Below are positions 49,849-58,440 of a DNA stretch of 61,275 nt, piece by piece. The notes beneath the pieces are model-generated. The model was given only the letters and a program-made list of their open reading frames with translations, made no database searches and was not told the origin of the DNA. Positions within the stretch are counted from its first letter, which is position 1. Each line of letters starts with the position of its first letter. The DNA lies in the NCBI GenBank assembly GCA_020431825.1, contig JAGQHN010000004.1, forward strand, positions 32,112-93,386, in the 5' to 3' direction. The stretch is from Trueperaceae bacterium. GTDB lineage: Bacteria > Deinococcota > Deinococci > Deinococcales > Trueperaceae. Both the position numbers and the translations under genes were made by a program.

Positions 49849-50239
49849 TGCCCTTTTTTACCTTTGCTTTGTAGGACTAATTTTAGATCATCTGATCACA
49901 GGTTTTATTTCGCTTTTTTTCCCTGAGCAGGCAAGACGCTGGTTTGAACATTTCTATAGCATTCGTTTGACTGACGCCATGATGCTGCTCTTTAAGCCCT
50001 GGGGACTGCTTGGACTTTTTGCAGCGGCAAGCGGTATCGTTATGCTTTTTGGACTTGAACGCTACAAATATTTCTTGCTGCTTTTTGCTGCCTTAGTCTT
50101 AGGAAGGCTCATTTTAAGGTTCGTTTTGGCAAGAGAAGTGCATGAACGCTTCAAACTTTCTCTGCGACGAAACATGCGGCAAGTGAGTATTTTACTGCTT
50201 TGCATGCTTACCTTTATCGGCAAGTATTTGAGTCTCTGA
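49835..50239 (+). CDS. Small integral membrane protein of unknown function
   Basis: A 134-residue protein with about four hydrophobic helices (residues about 3-25, 48-70, 72-95, 112-130). The frame is open to a TTG at 49820, but ATG 49835 lies at the start of the first helix. No family recognised. It may be translated by coupling to the short leader ORF that overlaps its start. Confidence 0.6.
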   Translation: MLFFNALFYLCFVGLILDHLITGFISLFFPEQARRWFEHFYSIRLTDAMMLLFKPWGLLGLFAAASGIVMLFGLERYKYFLLLFAALVLGRLILRFVLAREVHERFKLSLRRNMRQVSILLLCMLTFIGKYLSL

Positions 50240-50365
50240 TTTTGTTTACAATGGGTAGCTAAGGTAGCAAACAAGTAAGTCTGCAAATGATGACAACAGG
50301 AATAAAGATGACCACCCTTGGCTAAGGTTTTGGCTTCGGTCAGCATGTCTTTTGTCGATATGGGG

Positions 50366-50371
50366 TAAACT
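50366..50371 (+). promoter_or_regulatory. -10 element (TAAACT) of purN-purD
   Basis: TAAACT ends 8 nt before the purN ATG at 50380, with no Shine-Dalgarno sequence between. Confidence 0.5.
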
Positions 50372-50379
50372 TTGTCGTT

Positions 50380-51009
50380 ATGCAGTTTCCCCTTAACCGC
50401 CCCGCCAACTTAGCTGTTTTTGCATCAGGTCGTGGGTCAAATCTAGATGCTATTTTGCAGGCTTTTCCGCAAGGACATAAGATAGCCAGGGTTGCCATGG
50501 TTATGTCTGACAATGCTGATGCGGGTGCACTTGAAAAGGCAAAACAAAGAGCTATTCCTAACTATACTTTTCCCTTTCCAGCCAGAAAAAAAGATGAGAA
50601 TGGTCAAGGACGCAAAGCCTTTGAAGTTGAGGCAGAAAAATACTTGCAGGCACAAAGGATTGATCTTATTTGTCTGGCAGGCTTTATGAGATTGTTTTCC
50701 CCTGAGTTTAACGAGCGCTGGCAAGGTAGGATGCTGAATATTCATCCGAGTTTGCTGCCTGATTTTAAGGGGCTTCAGCCTCAGCGGCAGGCACTCGAGG
50801 CAGGTGTAACTGAAGCGGGTTGCACTGTTCACTTTGTTGATGCAGGAGTAGATACCGGGCCAATCATTTTGCAAAAGCGCGTCCCTGTTTTGCCAGATGA
50901 CACCGAAGAAAGCCTATCAGCGCGCATTTTGGTTCAGGAGCATCTGGCCTATCCGGAAGCAATACATCTGATACTAATGGGTAAAGCACGATTTGAGGCG
51001 GTTTTATGA
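50380..51009 (+). CDS. purN: Phosphoribosylglycinamide formyltransferase 1
   Basis: A 209-residue GAR transformylase of purine synthesis that uses 10-formyl-THF. The phosphate-binding motif is FASGRGSNLDAIL. The catalytic triad is visible as Asn and His in LNIHPSLLPDFKGL and Asp in VDAGVDTGPII. The usual GLHTH motif reads GLQPQ here, so the two conserved His are replaced. It overlaps purD by 4 nt (ATGA). Confidence 0.92.
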   Translation: MQFPLNRPANLAVFASGRGSNLDAILQAFPQGHKIARVAMVMSDNADAGALEKAKQRAIPNYTFPFPARKKDENGQGRKAFEVEAEKYLQAQRIDLICLAGFMRLFSPEFNERWQGRMLNIHPSLLPDFKGLQPQRQALEAGVTEAGCTVHFVDAGVDTGPIILQKRVPVLPDDTEESLSARILVQEHLAYPEAIHLILMGKARFEAVL

Positions 51010-52259
51010 GGGTCATGGTGGTAGGTAGTGGGGGCAGAGAACACGCCATTGTTCTGGCACTCAAAAAGAGTAAGCGGGTCACCGAGGTATTCTGTGCTCC
51101 TGGTAATGCAGGAATTGCTCAGGTGGCGAGTTGCCTGGCAACAGATGCATCGGTTTCTTCTTTGCTGGCTCTGGCAAAAGAGCAGGCTATAGATCTGACG
51201 GTGGTTGGACCAGAGGGTCCCCTGGTTGCTGGTATTGTTGACGCTTTTGAGGCGGAAGGTTTACAGATTTTTGGCCCAAACAAAAAAGCGTCTCAGCTCG
51301 AGGGTTCAAAAGTCTTTTGTAAATCCTTTTTAGAGCGGCACGTTATACCAACGGCAAAGCATCAGAGTTTTAAGGATGAACTGTTAGCACTCGAGTATCT
51401 GGAAAAGGTGGGAGTGCCTATAGTTATTAAAGATTCCAATCTGGCAGCAGGTAAAGGAGTCACGGTGGCGACGGAAAAAGAACAGGCCAGATCTGCCATC
51501 GAAAACATCCTCAGTGCGCCCGAAGGGGGAGAGCTGGTCATTGAGGACTATTTACCGGGCCAGGAGGTCAGCTTTCTCATATTTGTTGATGGAGAAAGCT
51601 ACGCGCCTATGCTACTTGCCCAGGATTACAAACAGGCTTTTGATGGTGACAGGGGTGACATGACCGGCGGGATGGGTACAATTGCGCCCGTTTCGCTGTT
51701 GAGTGATGCGCAGTATGACTATGTACGCCGTGAAATCATCGAAAAGACCCTTGCAGGTTTAAAGAAGGACGACATTCTTTATAAAGGCGTTCTTTTTATA
51801 GGGCTCATGGTGACGGAAAGTGATGTAAAGGTGCTCGAGTTTAACTGCCGTTTTGGTGATCCAGAAACGCAGGTGGTTTTGCCCCTTCTCAAAACAGATT
51901 TGTTAGAAATAATGGAAGCGGTGATTGAGGGCCGATTGGCTGAGACTAGGCTCGAGTGGTCAGACGAGGCAGCCGCTTGCATCATCATGGCGGCCCCAGG
52001 TTATCCGGGAAGCTATAAGAAAGACATTCCCATCACGGTTCCAGAATTAGCCAAGAACGTCACGGTTATACATGCAGGTACACGGCTTAAAGAGGGTCAG
52101 CTTGTTTCCAGTGGGGGGCGAGTTCTGGGGGTTACTGCCGTAGCCGACAACCTTGATCGGGCAATTGCTAGCGCCTATGAGGCGGTAGAGGACATTGAGT
52201 TTCCTGAAGCTCATTACCGCAGAGATATTGGCTCGAGACTGCAAAAGACCAAAAACTAA
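51006..52259 (+). CDS. purD: Phosphoribosylamine-glycine ligase
   Basis: A 417-residue ATP-grasp enzyme of purine synthesis that joins glycine to phosphoribosylamine. The N terminus VMVVGSGGREHAIVLAL, the ATP-grasp segments VIKDSNLAAGKGVTVA and GDRGDMTGGMGTIAPVS, and LEFNCRFGDPETQ match the family throughout. It makes the substrate for PurN and is encoded in one coupled operon with it. Confidence 0.95.
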   Translation: MRVMVVGSGGREHAIVLALKKSKRVTEVFCAPGNAGIAQVASCLATDASVSSLLALAKEQAIDLTVVGPEGPLVAGIVDAFEAEGLQIFGPNKKASQLEGSKVFCKSFLERHVIPTAKHQSFKDELLALEYLEKVGVPIVIKDSNLAAGKGVTVATEKEQARSAIENILSAPEGGELVIEDYLPGQEVSFLIFVDGESYAPMLLAQDYKQAFDGDRGDMTGGMGTIAPVSLLSDAQYDYVRREIIEKTLAGLKKDDILYKGVLFIGLMVTESDVKVLEFNCRFGDPETQVVLPLLKTDLLEIMEAVIEGRLAETRLEWSDEAAACIIMAAPGYPGSYKKDIPITVPELAKNVTVIHAGTRLKEGQLVSSGGRVLGVTAVADNLDRAIASAYEAVEDIEFPEAHYRRDIGSRLQKTKN

Positions 52260-52334
52260 GCGTTTGATACTCGGCAGCAAATTGACATTAGGTATACCAT
52301 CACCTATCTTTCTTTTACCTTGCAAAGAGAGCGC

Positions 52335-52340
52335 TAAACT
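52335..52340 (+). promoter_or_regulatory. -10 element (TAAACT) of the SIS-domain gene, leaderless
   Basis: TAAACT ends exactly 6 nt before ATG 52347, and no Shine-Dalgarno sequence is present. Confidence 0.6.
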
Positions 52341-52346
52341 TAAGGT

Positions 52347-53264
52347 ATGCTTGATGATAGTAGTAATTTAACAAGTTTAGATAGCAGCAATTTGCTTGGT
52401 CGACTGGCTAGTTTGCCGCATTCCTATGACGGACCCGATGGTTTGCGCAAAGAACCCTACGGGCTTATGGCTTATGGTGAAGCCTCGAGCCTGCCTGGCT
52501 TACTAAAGGGCTGGATAGATGCAGGTCTGGTACTGTCTGGCACGCAGTTTTTGTTTGCCGGTGGCTTTGACTATGGGGATGTTGCGCCTATGAAACTTAA
52601 TGCTGAAATGGGCGGGGCCGAGGTCATTGTTGTGGGTCACGCTGTTCATGAGCCTAATTTTGAAGTCCTGCCAGATGTTTTAAGCACTTATACCTATGCA
52701 GGCTATTTGGCGCATGCGACCGGGCATAAAGAGGACTGGCGCGAGGCCAATCGCCTGATGGCAGAATTAGCGACCGTGTTAAACGCTGACGTGGCTACTG
52801 AGAAAAATCCAGCTAAGGCAATGGCCTGGAGTCTATGGAACCGGGTGCCTCTGGTTCTGGCAAATCGCAGGCAGAGTGGGCTTATGAGTGTCGTTCAGCG
52901 GCTGCTTGCGAGGGTCGGGAAAACCTTAGTGATTACGACAGCCGAGCATCCTTTAGAAGTGGTGACGGGCGCTTTTGAAAGCAGGCATCAGCTTGGCGAT
53001 GATCTGGTCGCGGTACTTTTAGGTGAAAAAGACGAAGAACTGGGACTGGTAGAAGAGGTGCTGGAAAGCCGTGTGGCCCAGCTCGAGCAAATCTCTTTGC
53101 CTTTTGGTGGGGTAGGCAGCCCTCCTCTGGATGTCGCTGCATATAATTTGGTGATCTGGTATATCAGCCTGTGGGTAGCAACTTATCTGGCGATTTTAAG
53201 CAAATTTGACCCGATGGACTCAGGTGTTTATCAGGCCGTAAGAGAAACGGTTTTAACAAAGTAA
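52347..53264 (+). CDS. Phosphoglucose/phosphomannose isomerase-like SIS protein
   Basis: A 305-residue protein resembling bifunctional PGI/PMI enzymes. The C-terminal half fits the bact-PGI_C pattern (NPAKAMAWSLWNRVPLVLA, VAAYNLVIWYISLWVATYLA). The N-terminal SIS part is degraded or divergent: the usual glycine-rich GSS sugar-binding motif is not obvious. It may interconvert fructose-6-P with glucose-6-P or mannose-6-P, but the divergent SIS half leaves room for a regulatory role. Confidence 0.65.
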   Translation: MLDDSSNLTSLDSSNLLGRLASLPHSYDGPDGLRKEPYGLMAYGEASSLPGLLKGWIDAGLVLSGTQFLFAGGFDYGDVAPMKLNAEMGGAEVIVVGHAVHEPNFEVLPDVLSTYTYAGYLAHATGHKEDWREANRLMAELATVLNADVATEKNPAKAMAWSLWNRVPLVLANRRQSGLMSVVQRLLARVGKTLVITTAEHPLEVVTGAFESRHQLGDDLVAVLLGEKDEELGLVEEVLESRVAQLEQISLPFGGVGSPPLDVAAYNLVIWYISLWVATYLAILSKFDPMDSGVYQAVRETVLTK

Positions 53265-53451
53265 ATGATTTTTAGATAAAAAAAATGTTGGCTTCTTTGG
53301 CAAAACGTCATCATTGAGACCTCAAAAGTAGGAAGAAATTTCTTGCTCAAATGGGTAGACTGGTGAAATAACATGGTCACGCATGTTAAGGGTACTCCAT
53401 AGTGAATTTGCAATATGACTGAGTTGGTTGTCCGTATTCGTTCCCCTCAGA

Positions 53452-53474
53452 TTAATTTGCATTTCGCAAATTAA
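53452..53474. promoter_or_regulatory. Inverted repeat upstream of the 53505 gene
   Basis: TTAATTTGC (53452-53460) and GCAAATTAA (53466-53474) are perfect arms around a 5-nt centre, 30 bp before the start codon. The AT-rich palindrome could be an operator or a leader hairpin. The rest of the 53265-53504 gap shows nothing else. Confidence 0.45.
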
Positions 53475-53504
53475 CCATGGAGATACTTAGAAAGTGAAAC
53501 AGCA

Positions 53505-54095
53505 ATGATTCTGACCTTTGAACTAGGACTCATTTTATTATCAGTCATCCTCCTGGGGGTTTGGGGCATTGTCAGCGGTGTACTCCAATCTCGCCAAAAA
53601 AAGCTGGAAGACCCGGTGAGCCCGCAGCAGTTAAGCCGTCTGGCGCAGCCCTACCGAGAGCTTATGGGCGAAGCTGTCAGCATTTATAAAGATGTTGCCA
53701 ACCACGCTGAAACGGCAAACGAGGCGCTAAGGCCTGAACTTCATAGCTTGCTTTTGCGCGTCGCGCTACTCTTAAAACTTGCCTATCCAAAGGCAGAGCA
53801 CGGTACGAACCTGAAAGCGTACGCCCTGCAACTTCAGGCTGATGATGAACAGCAGACCTCGCTCGAGTCTCGAGCTCAAGAAACAGCGGTAGAACTTCAG
53901 GACTTTTTGCGGCAGCTAAAAACTCTGAGATCTAAGCTTTACCAGTTACTTTCTGATGCGAGCAGGCTCTCGGCAGATTTGCCACTAAAGCAAGATCTGG
54001 ATGAAACCTTTGCTGAATTGGCGGAACTCGAGACTCGCCTAAAGATGCCCGACCTAGAGAAATATCCCATACCAGAAAAGATGGAGACGCGTTAA
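53505..54095 (+). CDS. Membrane-anchored coiled-coil protein of unknown function
   Basis: A 196-residue protein with one N-terminal helix (about 3-26, LTFELGLILLSVILLGVWGI). A helical region follows (about 45-195) with heptad-like Leu and charged residues, for example AVELQDFLRQLKTLRSKLYQ. It is probably a type II membrane protein facing the cytoplasm. No family recognised. Confidence 0.65.
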   Translation: MILTFELGLILLSVILLGVWGIVSGVLQSRQKKLEDPVSPQQLSRLAQPYRELMGEAVSIYKDVANHAETANEALRPELHSLLLRVALLLKLAYPKAEHGTNLKAYALQLQADDEQQTSLESRAQETAVELQDFLRQLKTLRSKLYQLLSDASRLSADLPLKQDLDETFAELAELETRLKMPDLEKYPIPEKMETR

Positions 54096-54172
54096 GAAAC
54101 CAAACTTCAACATTAATGGTTGTTGGGTTGTAAATGAAAAATTCATCAATAGTTTTTTCCTGCTAGGTTAAA

Positions 54173-54934
54173 GTGTGGGTCATGTTGAGATGGAAGAGTC
54201 AAGGAATGAGTTTATCAAGGGTTTTGCCTAAGCTGGCTAGATATTTGCTAATAATGCTAGCGGGTACAGCTATTTTATTATCTGCCTGTGTACCAACCAC
54301 TGCCAATCCGGATAGTGGCGAGCGTGTGGAAGTGGCGCAACTAACCGACACCATCACCTATTACCCGCATCAGGTGGGGGCTGAGTGGCGCTATCTGGAA
54401 GAAAATGTTCCTCTAGAGTCTATGCCGCTAGTGCAAAGAATTGATGGTCCTACCATCATTGATGGGGATTTGTGGGTAAAGTCAAGGCTCGAGGGTCAGG
54501 GTATCGAGATTTTTACCTACCGCCAGTTTCGGCCAGATGGGGTATTTCTGCTAAGAACCGACAAGCCAGGGACCGAGATTACCTTTGATCCTCCCATTCA
54601 GCAGTTCCCCGCTGAAAACACCTTAAAGACAGGGGCAAGCTGGTCTGGTGATACCACTGCCCATCTCTTTTTTCCAGATGCTGTAGCAGAGAACCAAAAT
54701 GACGAGTTGCCTATTCATTATGTCTACACCGTTGTTGACCAGCGCAAAGTGACCTCTCCGGCAGGAGCATTTGATGTTTTTGTTATTAATTTCGTAACGC
54801 GAAACCTTGATGAGCAAGGGGCTACGGTTCAGGAGTTTTCCCAGGAAATCTGGTTTTCCCCTTTTGTAGGAGAAGTGCGTACAGAACAGGGCTATTATCT
54901 CGTATCAACCAACGTGACCGAAACGCAAGAATAA
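54173..54934 (+). CDS. Predicted lipoprotein of unknown function
   Basis: A 253-residue protein with a long signal peptide ending in the lipobox LLSAC (Cys near 39 from the first start). The mature part is beta-rich (YYPHQVGAEWRYLEENV, TYRQFRPDGVFLLRTDKPG, FSQEIWFSPFVGEVRTEQGY), which recalls the YD/LpqJ-like substrate-binding or beta-sandwich lipoproteins, but I cannot name it. The GTG at 54173 is one option. ATG 54182 or 54206 would also leave a full signal peptide. Confidence 0.65.
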   Translation: MWVMLRWKSQGMSLSRVLPKLARYLLIMLAGTAILLSACVPTTANPDSGERVEVAQLTDTITYYPHQVGAEWRYLEENVPLESMPLVQRIDGPTIIDGDLWVKSRLEGQGIEIFTYRQFRPDGVFLLRTDKPGTEITFDPPIQQFPAENTLKTGASWSGDTTAHLFFPDAVAENQNDELPIHYVYTVVDQRKVTSPAGAFDVFVINFVTRNLDEQGATVQEFSQEIWFSPFVGEVRTEQGYYLVSTNVTETQE

Positions 54935-55280
54935 TACCCTTTAGATTTGCTATTTTCTCAGGCTTAAGCTTCGGCTAAGTATTACTAACACAGATTATAC
55001 AAACCTAACATTACTGGGATTTGAAAAGCAAACATTTGTACAGAAGATTTGGGTTTAACTGACAACGGTCTATTAATTAATGATTCAGCTCTACCTTACA
55101 GACTTCCCTAGTCTCTCTAAATGTCTGTCTGTATAAGTTTGCGCTCTGGGTAGTTTTTCATCCTGTGTGCCACCAATATTTGCTAAAAAGCGGTAATTGC
55201 GATAAAAGAGCAAGGAACGCTACCGAAATCTTTGGCTGTTCTCTGCTAAACTTCTGCAAACGACCCCACTTGGGAGGCAC
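54935..55280 (+). other. Intergenic region with the dxs promoter and ribosome-binding site
   Basis: No gene seen in 346 bp. TAAACT (55247-55252) is the likely -10 of dxs. Unlike the leaderless genes it is followed by a short leader with GGGAGG (55272-55277) before ATG 55281. Confidence 0.55.
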
Positions 55281-57161
55281 ATGTCTTACTTAGCAAACAT
55301 TAACTGGCCTCAAGACCTGAAGGCTTTAACAAAAGAAGAGTTACCGACTCTGGCAGAGGAATTGCGCAGCGAAATCATTCGGGTGTGTTCCATTGGTGGG
55401 GGGCATCTGGCCTCGAGCCTTGGTGCAGTAGAGTTAACGGTTGCCCTGCACTACCTGTTTGACTCGAGCAAAGACCGCTTTGTCTGGGATGTTGGTCATC
55501 AAACCTACGGTCATAAAATTTTAACAGGCCGTAAAGACCGTATTGAGAGTATTCGTAAGCCGGGGGGGCTTGCTGGTTTTACCACCAGCAGTGAGTCAGA
55601 GCATGACGCTCTTACGGTAGGTCACGCCAGCACCAGCATAGCCGCTGCCTTAGGTATGGTTCTGGCTCGAGACGCCAGACGGGAAAGCTATGAAGTTATC
55701 CCCATCATTGGCGATGGTTCGCTTACAGGCGGTATGGCGCTGGCTGCGCTTAATCAGGTCGGGCAGGTAAAGCCGCGCATGACCCTAATTCTGAATGACA
55801 ATGAAATGTCGATCAGTGAAAATGTTGGAGGGCTAAAAAATTACCTGCGAAGTATGCAGGTACAGCCCTGGTTCCAGCGCGCAGAGAAGTCAGGTAAGCA
55901 AGCGCTCAGTAACTTTAAAATGATTTCTGAATTGGGGAGTCGTGCCAAACATGCAGCACGCCATTTTCTTGATCCTGTTAGCTTAAATCCCTTTCACGCG
56001 ATGGGGGTGCGCTACGTTGGTCCCATAGATGGTCACGATCTTGAGCAACTGCTCTATTACTTGGATCATATTCGCCAGCTCGAGGGGCCGACCCTCCTGC
56101 ATATCATTACGAAAAAGGGCAAAGGCTATGAAATTGCCGAGGCTGACCCCATTGTCTGGCACGGGGCCAGCAAATTTAACCCGCAAGCTCCGGTTGCGCC
56201 TTCTAAAGGATATAGCTGGTCAGATGCCTTTGGCGAAGCTGCGACCAGCCTTGCCGATAAGGATGACCGGGTGTGGGTTATAACGCCTGCTATGCGAATT
56301 GGTAGTGGTTTAGATGATTACAGCAAAGCTCATCCTGATCGTTATATAGATGTTGGAATTGCTGAAGATGTGGCAGTGACGGTCGGAGCTGGACTGGCGC
56401 TCCAGGGAGAAAAACCCATTGTCGCCATTTACAGCACCTTTTTACAGCGTGGTTTTGATCAGGTTATTCATGATGTTTGTCTGGAAAACCTTGATGTGGT
56501 ATTTGCCGTCGACCGTGCAGGTCTGGTCGGTGGTGACGGTGCTACGCATCAGGGTATCTTTGATCTGTCTTACTTAAGGGCTTTACCTAATATGTCAATT
56601 GCTATGCCCAAAGATGCTGATGAAATGCAGAGTATGCTTAAAACAGCCCTGGAAATGGGTGGTCCTAAAGCTATACGCTGGCCCAGAGGAAGTGTAAAGC
56701 AAGCTGCAAGCCTCGAGCTTAGTGACTGGCCTACGCTAGACTGGGGCAGCTGGGAGACGCTCAAAGAAGGTAAAGAGGTATACATCTTGGCCTTTGGAGC
56801 AACCCTTAATTATGCACTCGAGGTTGCCAAAACCGAAGCTGATGTAGGCGTAATCAACGCTCGATTTGTTAAACCTTTAGATGAGAAAATGCTTCTTGAT
56901 TTGGACTCGAGTGCCAAGACGCTCATAACCGTTGAAGACCATACGATAATGGGAGGCTTGGGCAGTGCGGTTGCTGAATTTATTGCAGACCATCAGCTAA
57001 ATCTAAACTTGAAACGTCTAGGTATTCAGGATGTAGTGGTGCCTCATGGTGATCCTGCAAGCCAGCATGAAGATCTGGGCTACGGACCTGAGGCGATTCG
57101 AAAAGTACTTGCTGAGCTTGGCTACAGTTCGGCTCGAGTCTTTGCTCAAGCCTCAGACTAA
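55281..57161 (+). CDS. dxs: 1-deoxy-D-xylulose-5-phosphate synthase
   Basis: A 626-residue thiamine-diphosphate enzyme that condenses pyruvate and glyceraldehyde-3-P, the first step of the MEP isoprenoid pathway. Signatures are GGGHLASSLGAVELTVALHY, VWDVGHQTYGHKILTGR, the ThDP motif GDGSLTGGMALAALN with NDNEMSIS, and the transketolase pyrimidine-binding region IDVGIAEDVAVTVGAGLA. Length matches the family. It is preceded by a strong Shine-Dalgarno sequence. Confidence 0.96.
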   Translation: MSYLANINWPQDLKALTKEELPTLAEELRSEIIRVCSIGGGHLASSLGAVELTVALHYLFDSSKDRFVWDVGHQTYGHKILTGRKDRIESIRKPGGLAGFTTSSESEHDALTVGHASTSIAAALGMVLARDARRESYEVIPIIGDGSLTGGMALAALNQVGQVKPRMTLILNDNEMSISENVGGLKNYLRSMQVQPWFQRAEKSGKQALSNFKMISELGSRAKHAARHFLDPVSLNPFHAMGVRYVGPIDGHDLEQLLYYLDHIRQLEGPTLLHIITKKGKGYEIAEADPIVWHGASKFNPQAPVAPSKGYSWSDAFGEAATSLADKDDRVWVITPAMRIGSGLDDYSKAHPDRYIDVGIAEDVAVTVGAGLALQGEKPIVAIYSTFLQRGFDQVIHDVCLENLDVVFAVDRAGLVGGDGATHQGIFDLSYLRALPNMSIAMPKDADEMQSMLKTALEMGGPKAIRWPRGSVKQAASLELSDWPTLDWGSWETLKEGKEVYILAFGATLNYALEVAKTEADVGVINARFVKPLDEKMLLDLDSSAKTLITVEDHTIMGGLGSAVAEFIADHQLNLNLKRLGIQDVVVPHGDPASQHEDLGYGPEAIRKVLAELGYSSARVFAQASD

Positions 57162-57239
57162 TGCCAAAAGGCAGATTTTCTCTGAGCCATAGGGTTCGGT
57201 AACTCTCCTGGTTTTGGGTGCATTTTAGGTAAAGACAAA

Positions 57240-57278
57240 AGATTCTAGGCAAGAGCAAACTTGCTTGCGCTAGAATCT
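57240..57278. terminator. Hairpin downstream of dxs
   Basis: AGATTCTAG (57240-57248) and CTAGAATCT (57270-57278) pair perfectly, with an inner GCAAG/CTTGC stem. There is no T run on the plus strand, so it is either an atypical terminator or a 3'-end structure of the dxs mRNA. Confidence 0.5.
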
Positions 57279-57338
57279 GCCGGTCTCAAGGTGTCAGTTG
57301 TGAGTGATTTCCTATTCGGATAAATGCATATCAGACCG

Positions 57339-57367
57339 TTGACAAACGCAGAATACTTGGGTATCAT
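57339..57367 (+). promoter_or_regulatory. Promoter of the tRNA-Asp/tRNA-Phe operon
   Basis: TTGACA (57339-57344), a 17-bp spacer and TATCAT (57362-57367) form a near-consensus housekeeping promoter 29 nt before the tRNA-Asp gene. Confidence 0.85.
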
Positions 57368-57396
57368 TCCCTTCGCTTCGTTGCAGAAACGAGCAC

Positions 57397-57472
57397 GGCC
57401 CGGTAGTGTAGCGGTTAGCATATCTGCCTGTCACGCAGAAGGTCGCGAGTTCAAATCTCGTCCGGGTCGCCA
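57397..57472 (+). tRNA. tRNA-Asp (GTC)
   Basis: A complete cloverleaf. The acceptor GGCCCGG pairs with CCGGGTC (one G-U). The D arm contains GTTAGC. The anticodon stem TCTGC/GCAGA holds loop CTGTCAC with anticodon GTC at 57430-57432. The T loop is TTCAAAT, and CCA is encoded. Confidence 0.96.
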
Positions 57473-57487
57473 GAGCTTAACTGAGTT

Positions 57488-57514
57488 GGGTAGGTTGTCA
57501 AAAGCAACTTACCC
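57488..57514 (+). other. Hairpin in the tRNA spacer
   Basis: GGGTAGGTTG and CAACTTACCC pair with one mismatch around a 7-nt loop between the two tRNAs. It is probably a processing or spacer structure. Confidence 0.5.
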
Positions 57515-57537
57515 GAAAACTCGGAAAAAGTTTAAAA

Positions 57538-57613
57538 GGCCAGGTAGCTCAGTCGGTAGAGCATACGACTGAAAATCGTAGTGTCGGCGGTTCAATCCCG
57601 CCCCTGGCCACCA
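57538..57613 (+). tRNA. tRNA-Phe (GAA)
   Basis: A complete cloverleaf. The acceptor GGCCAGG pairs with CCTGGCC. The anticodon stem TACGA/TCGTA holds loop CTGAAAA with anticodon GAA at 57571-57573. The T arm is GGCGGTTCAATCCCGCC, and CCA is encoded. Its last 35 nt recur in diverged form at 60840-60874. Confidence 0.96.
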
Positions 57614-57622
57614 GAAAAAGAA

Positions 57623-57668
57623 ACCCTGTCTAGCGCGAGAAAGTTTATAGCTGGACAGGGTATTTTTG
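57623..57668 (+). terminator. Terminator of the tRNA operon
   Basis: ACCCTGTC (57623-57630) pairs with GACAGGGT (57654-57661), extended by TAGC/GCTG, and is followed by ATTTTTGTG. Confidence 0.8.
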
Positions 57669-57885
57669 TGTGAAAGTCTAGCTAAAAACTTTACGGAATC
57701 TTAGTGTCTAAATCAAAACTTTACCTGCTCCAATTTTAGTTTCGAGCGGTGGTTTCAGGTCGGAGTAACAAGGGAAGGATTCTATTCACCACAGGTGGCA
57801 TAAGTACCGACAAATCTTATGGGCAGCGCCGACCAGAGTTAGTGTTCAAAATAGCCTCTGGTAAGAGCTTAGATTACTTGATGAT
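57669..57885. other. Gap between tRNA operon and small Cys-rich gene
   Basis: I see no gene or recognisable element in these 217 bp. Confidence 0.4.
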
Positions 57886-58095
57886 TTAACACTCGAGTCC
57901 TGCTTTACAGTCACATGTATATGCTTTTCTCAACCGCGTTTCAGTAACGACTTGCTTGGGTAAGGCTTGGTTTGCTAGGGGCAGTTCATGGCTTTCAATT
58001 TCTTTGGTTTCAAGATGGGTACTGCTGTAAATTATGTTTCCCATACTATCTAACTCGTAACTAAAAAACTTGCCCTTGTCCAAATAGCTAATCAT
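57886..58095 (-). CDS. Small protein with Cys-rich C terminus (69 aa)
   Basis: A 69-residue ORF starting MISYLDKGKFFSYELDSMGN and ending in a CDCKAGLEC motif with three Cys. AGAGGTGA lies 4-5 nt before the ATG, better than many genes here, which argues that it is real. No family recognised. The Cys cluster could bind a metal or form a disulfide or a thioether. It lies in the segment between the tRNA-Phe gene and its diverged copy. Confidence 0.5.
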   Translation of the reverse strand: MISYLDKGKFFSYELDSMGNIIYSSTHLETKEIESHELPLANQALPKQVVTETRLRKAYTCDCKAGLEC

Positions 58096-58440
58096 AATTC
58101 ACCTCTTGGTTAGGGTTATTTGACTTTTTCTAAGGGGTTAAAAGGACACTTGAAATTTGCCTTAGGGCTTGTGTCAGATATGGTAAGCACACCGCTTACC
58201 TAATATAGTTTAGCACGTATTCGCTGATTTTTAGGCTTAGAAGCAACGCGCTCAGTAGCTTAGACTCGCAAGCAGAACACCCTTTAGGCTGAACAAGTTC
58301 CTTGAGTTCCCTTTACGGCCAAACAAAGCGGATTCGTTTCATACTTGATACGGCAAAGAGTAGGCAAACAGCTTTATGTTTAAAAGATGAGTCCTCCTTC
58401 TGCATGATTTCTTTGGTAAGTAAGCCTGTTACAGTTGCTT
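58096..58440. other. Intergenic region with a palindrome and the dehydrogenase -10
   Basis: No gene is seen. GGTAAGC (58182-58188) and GCTTACC (58194-58200) form an inverted repeat followed by TAATATAGTTT. TACAGT (58430-58435) lies 5 nt before ATG 58441 and is a possible -10. Confidence 0.45.
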
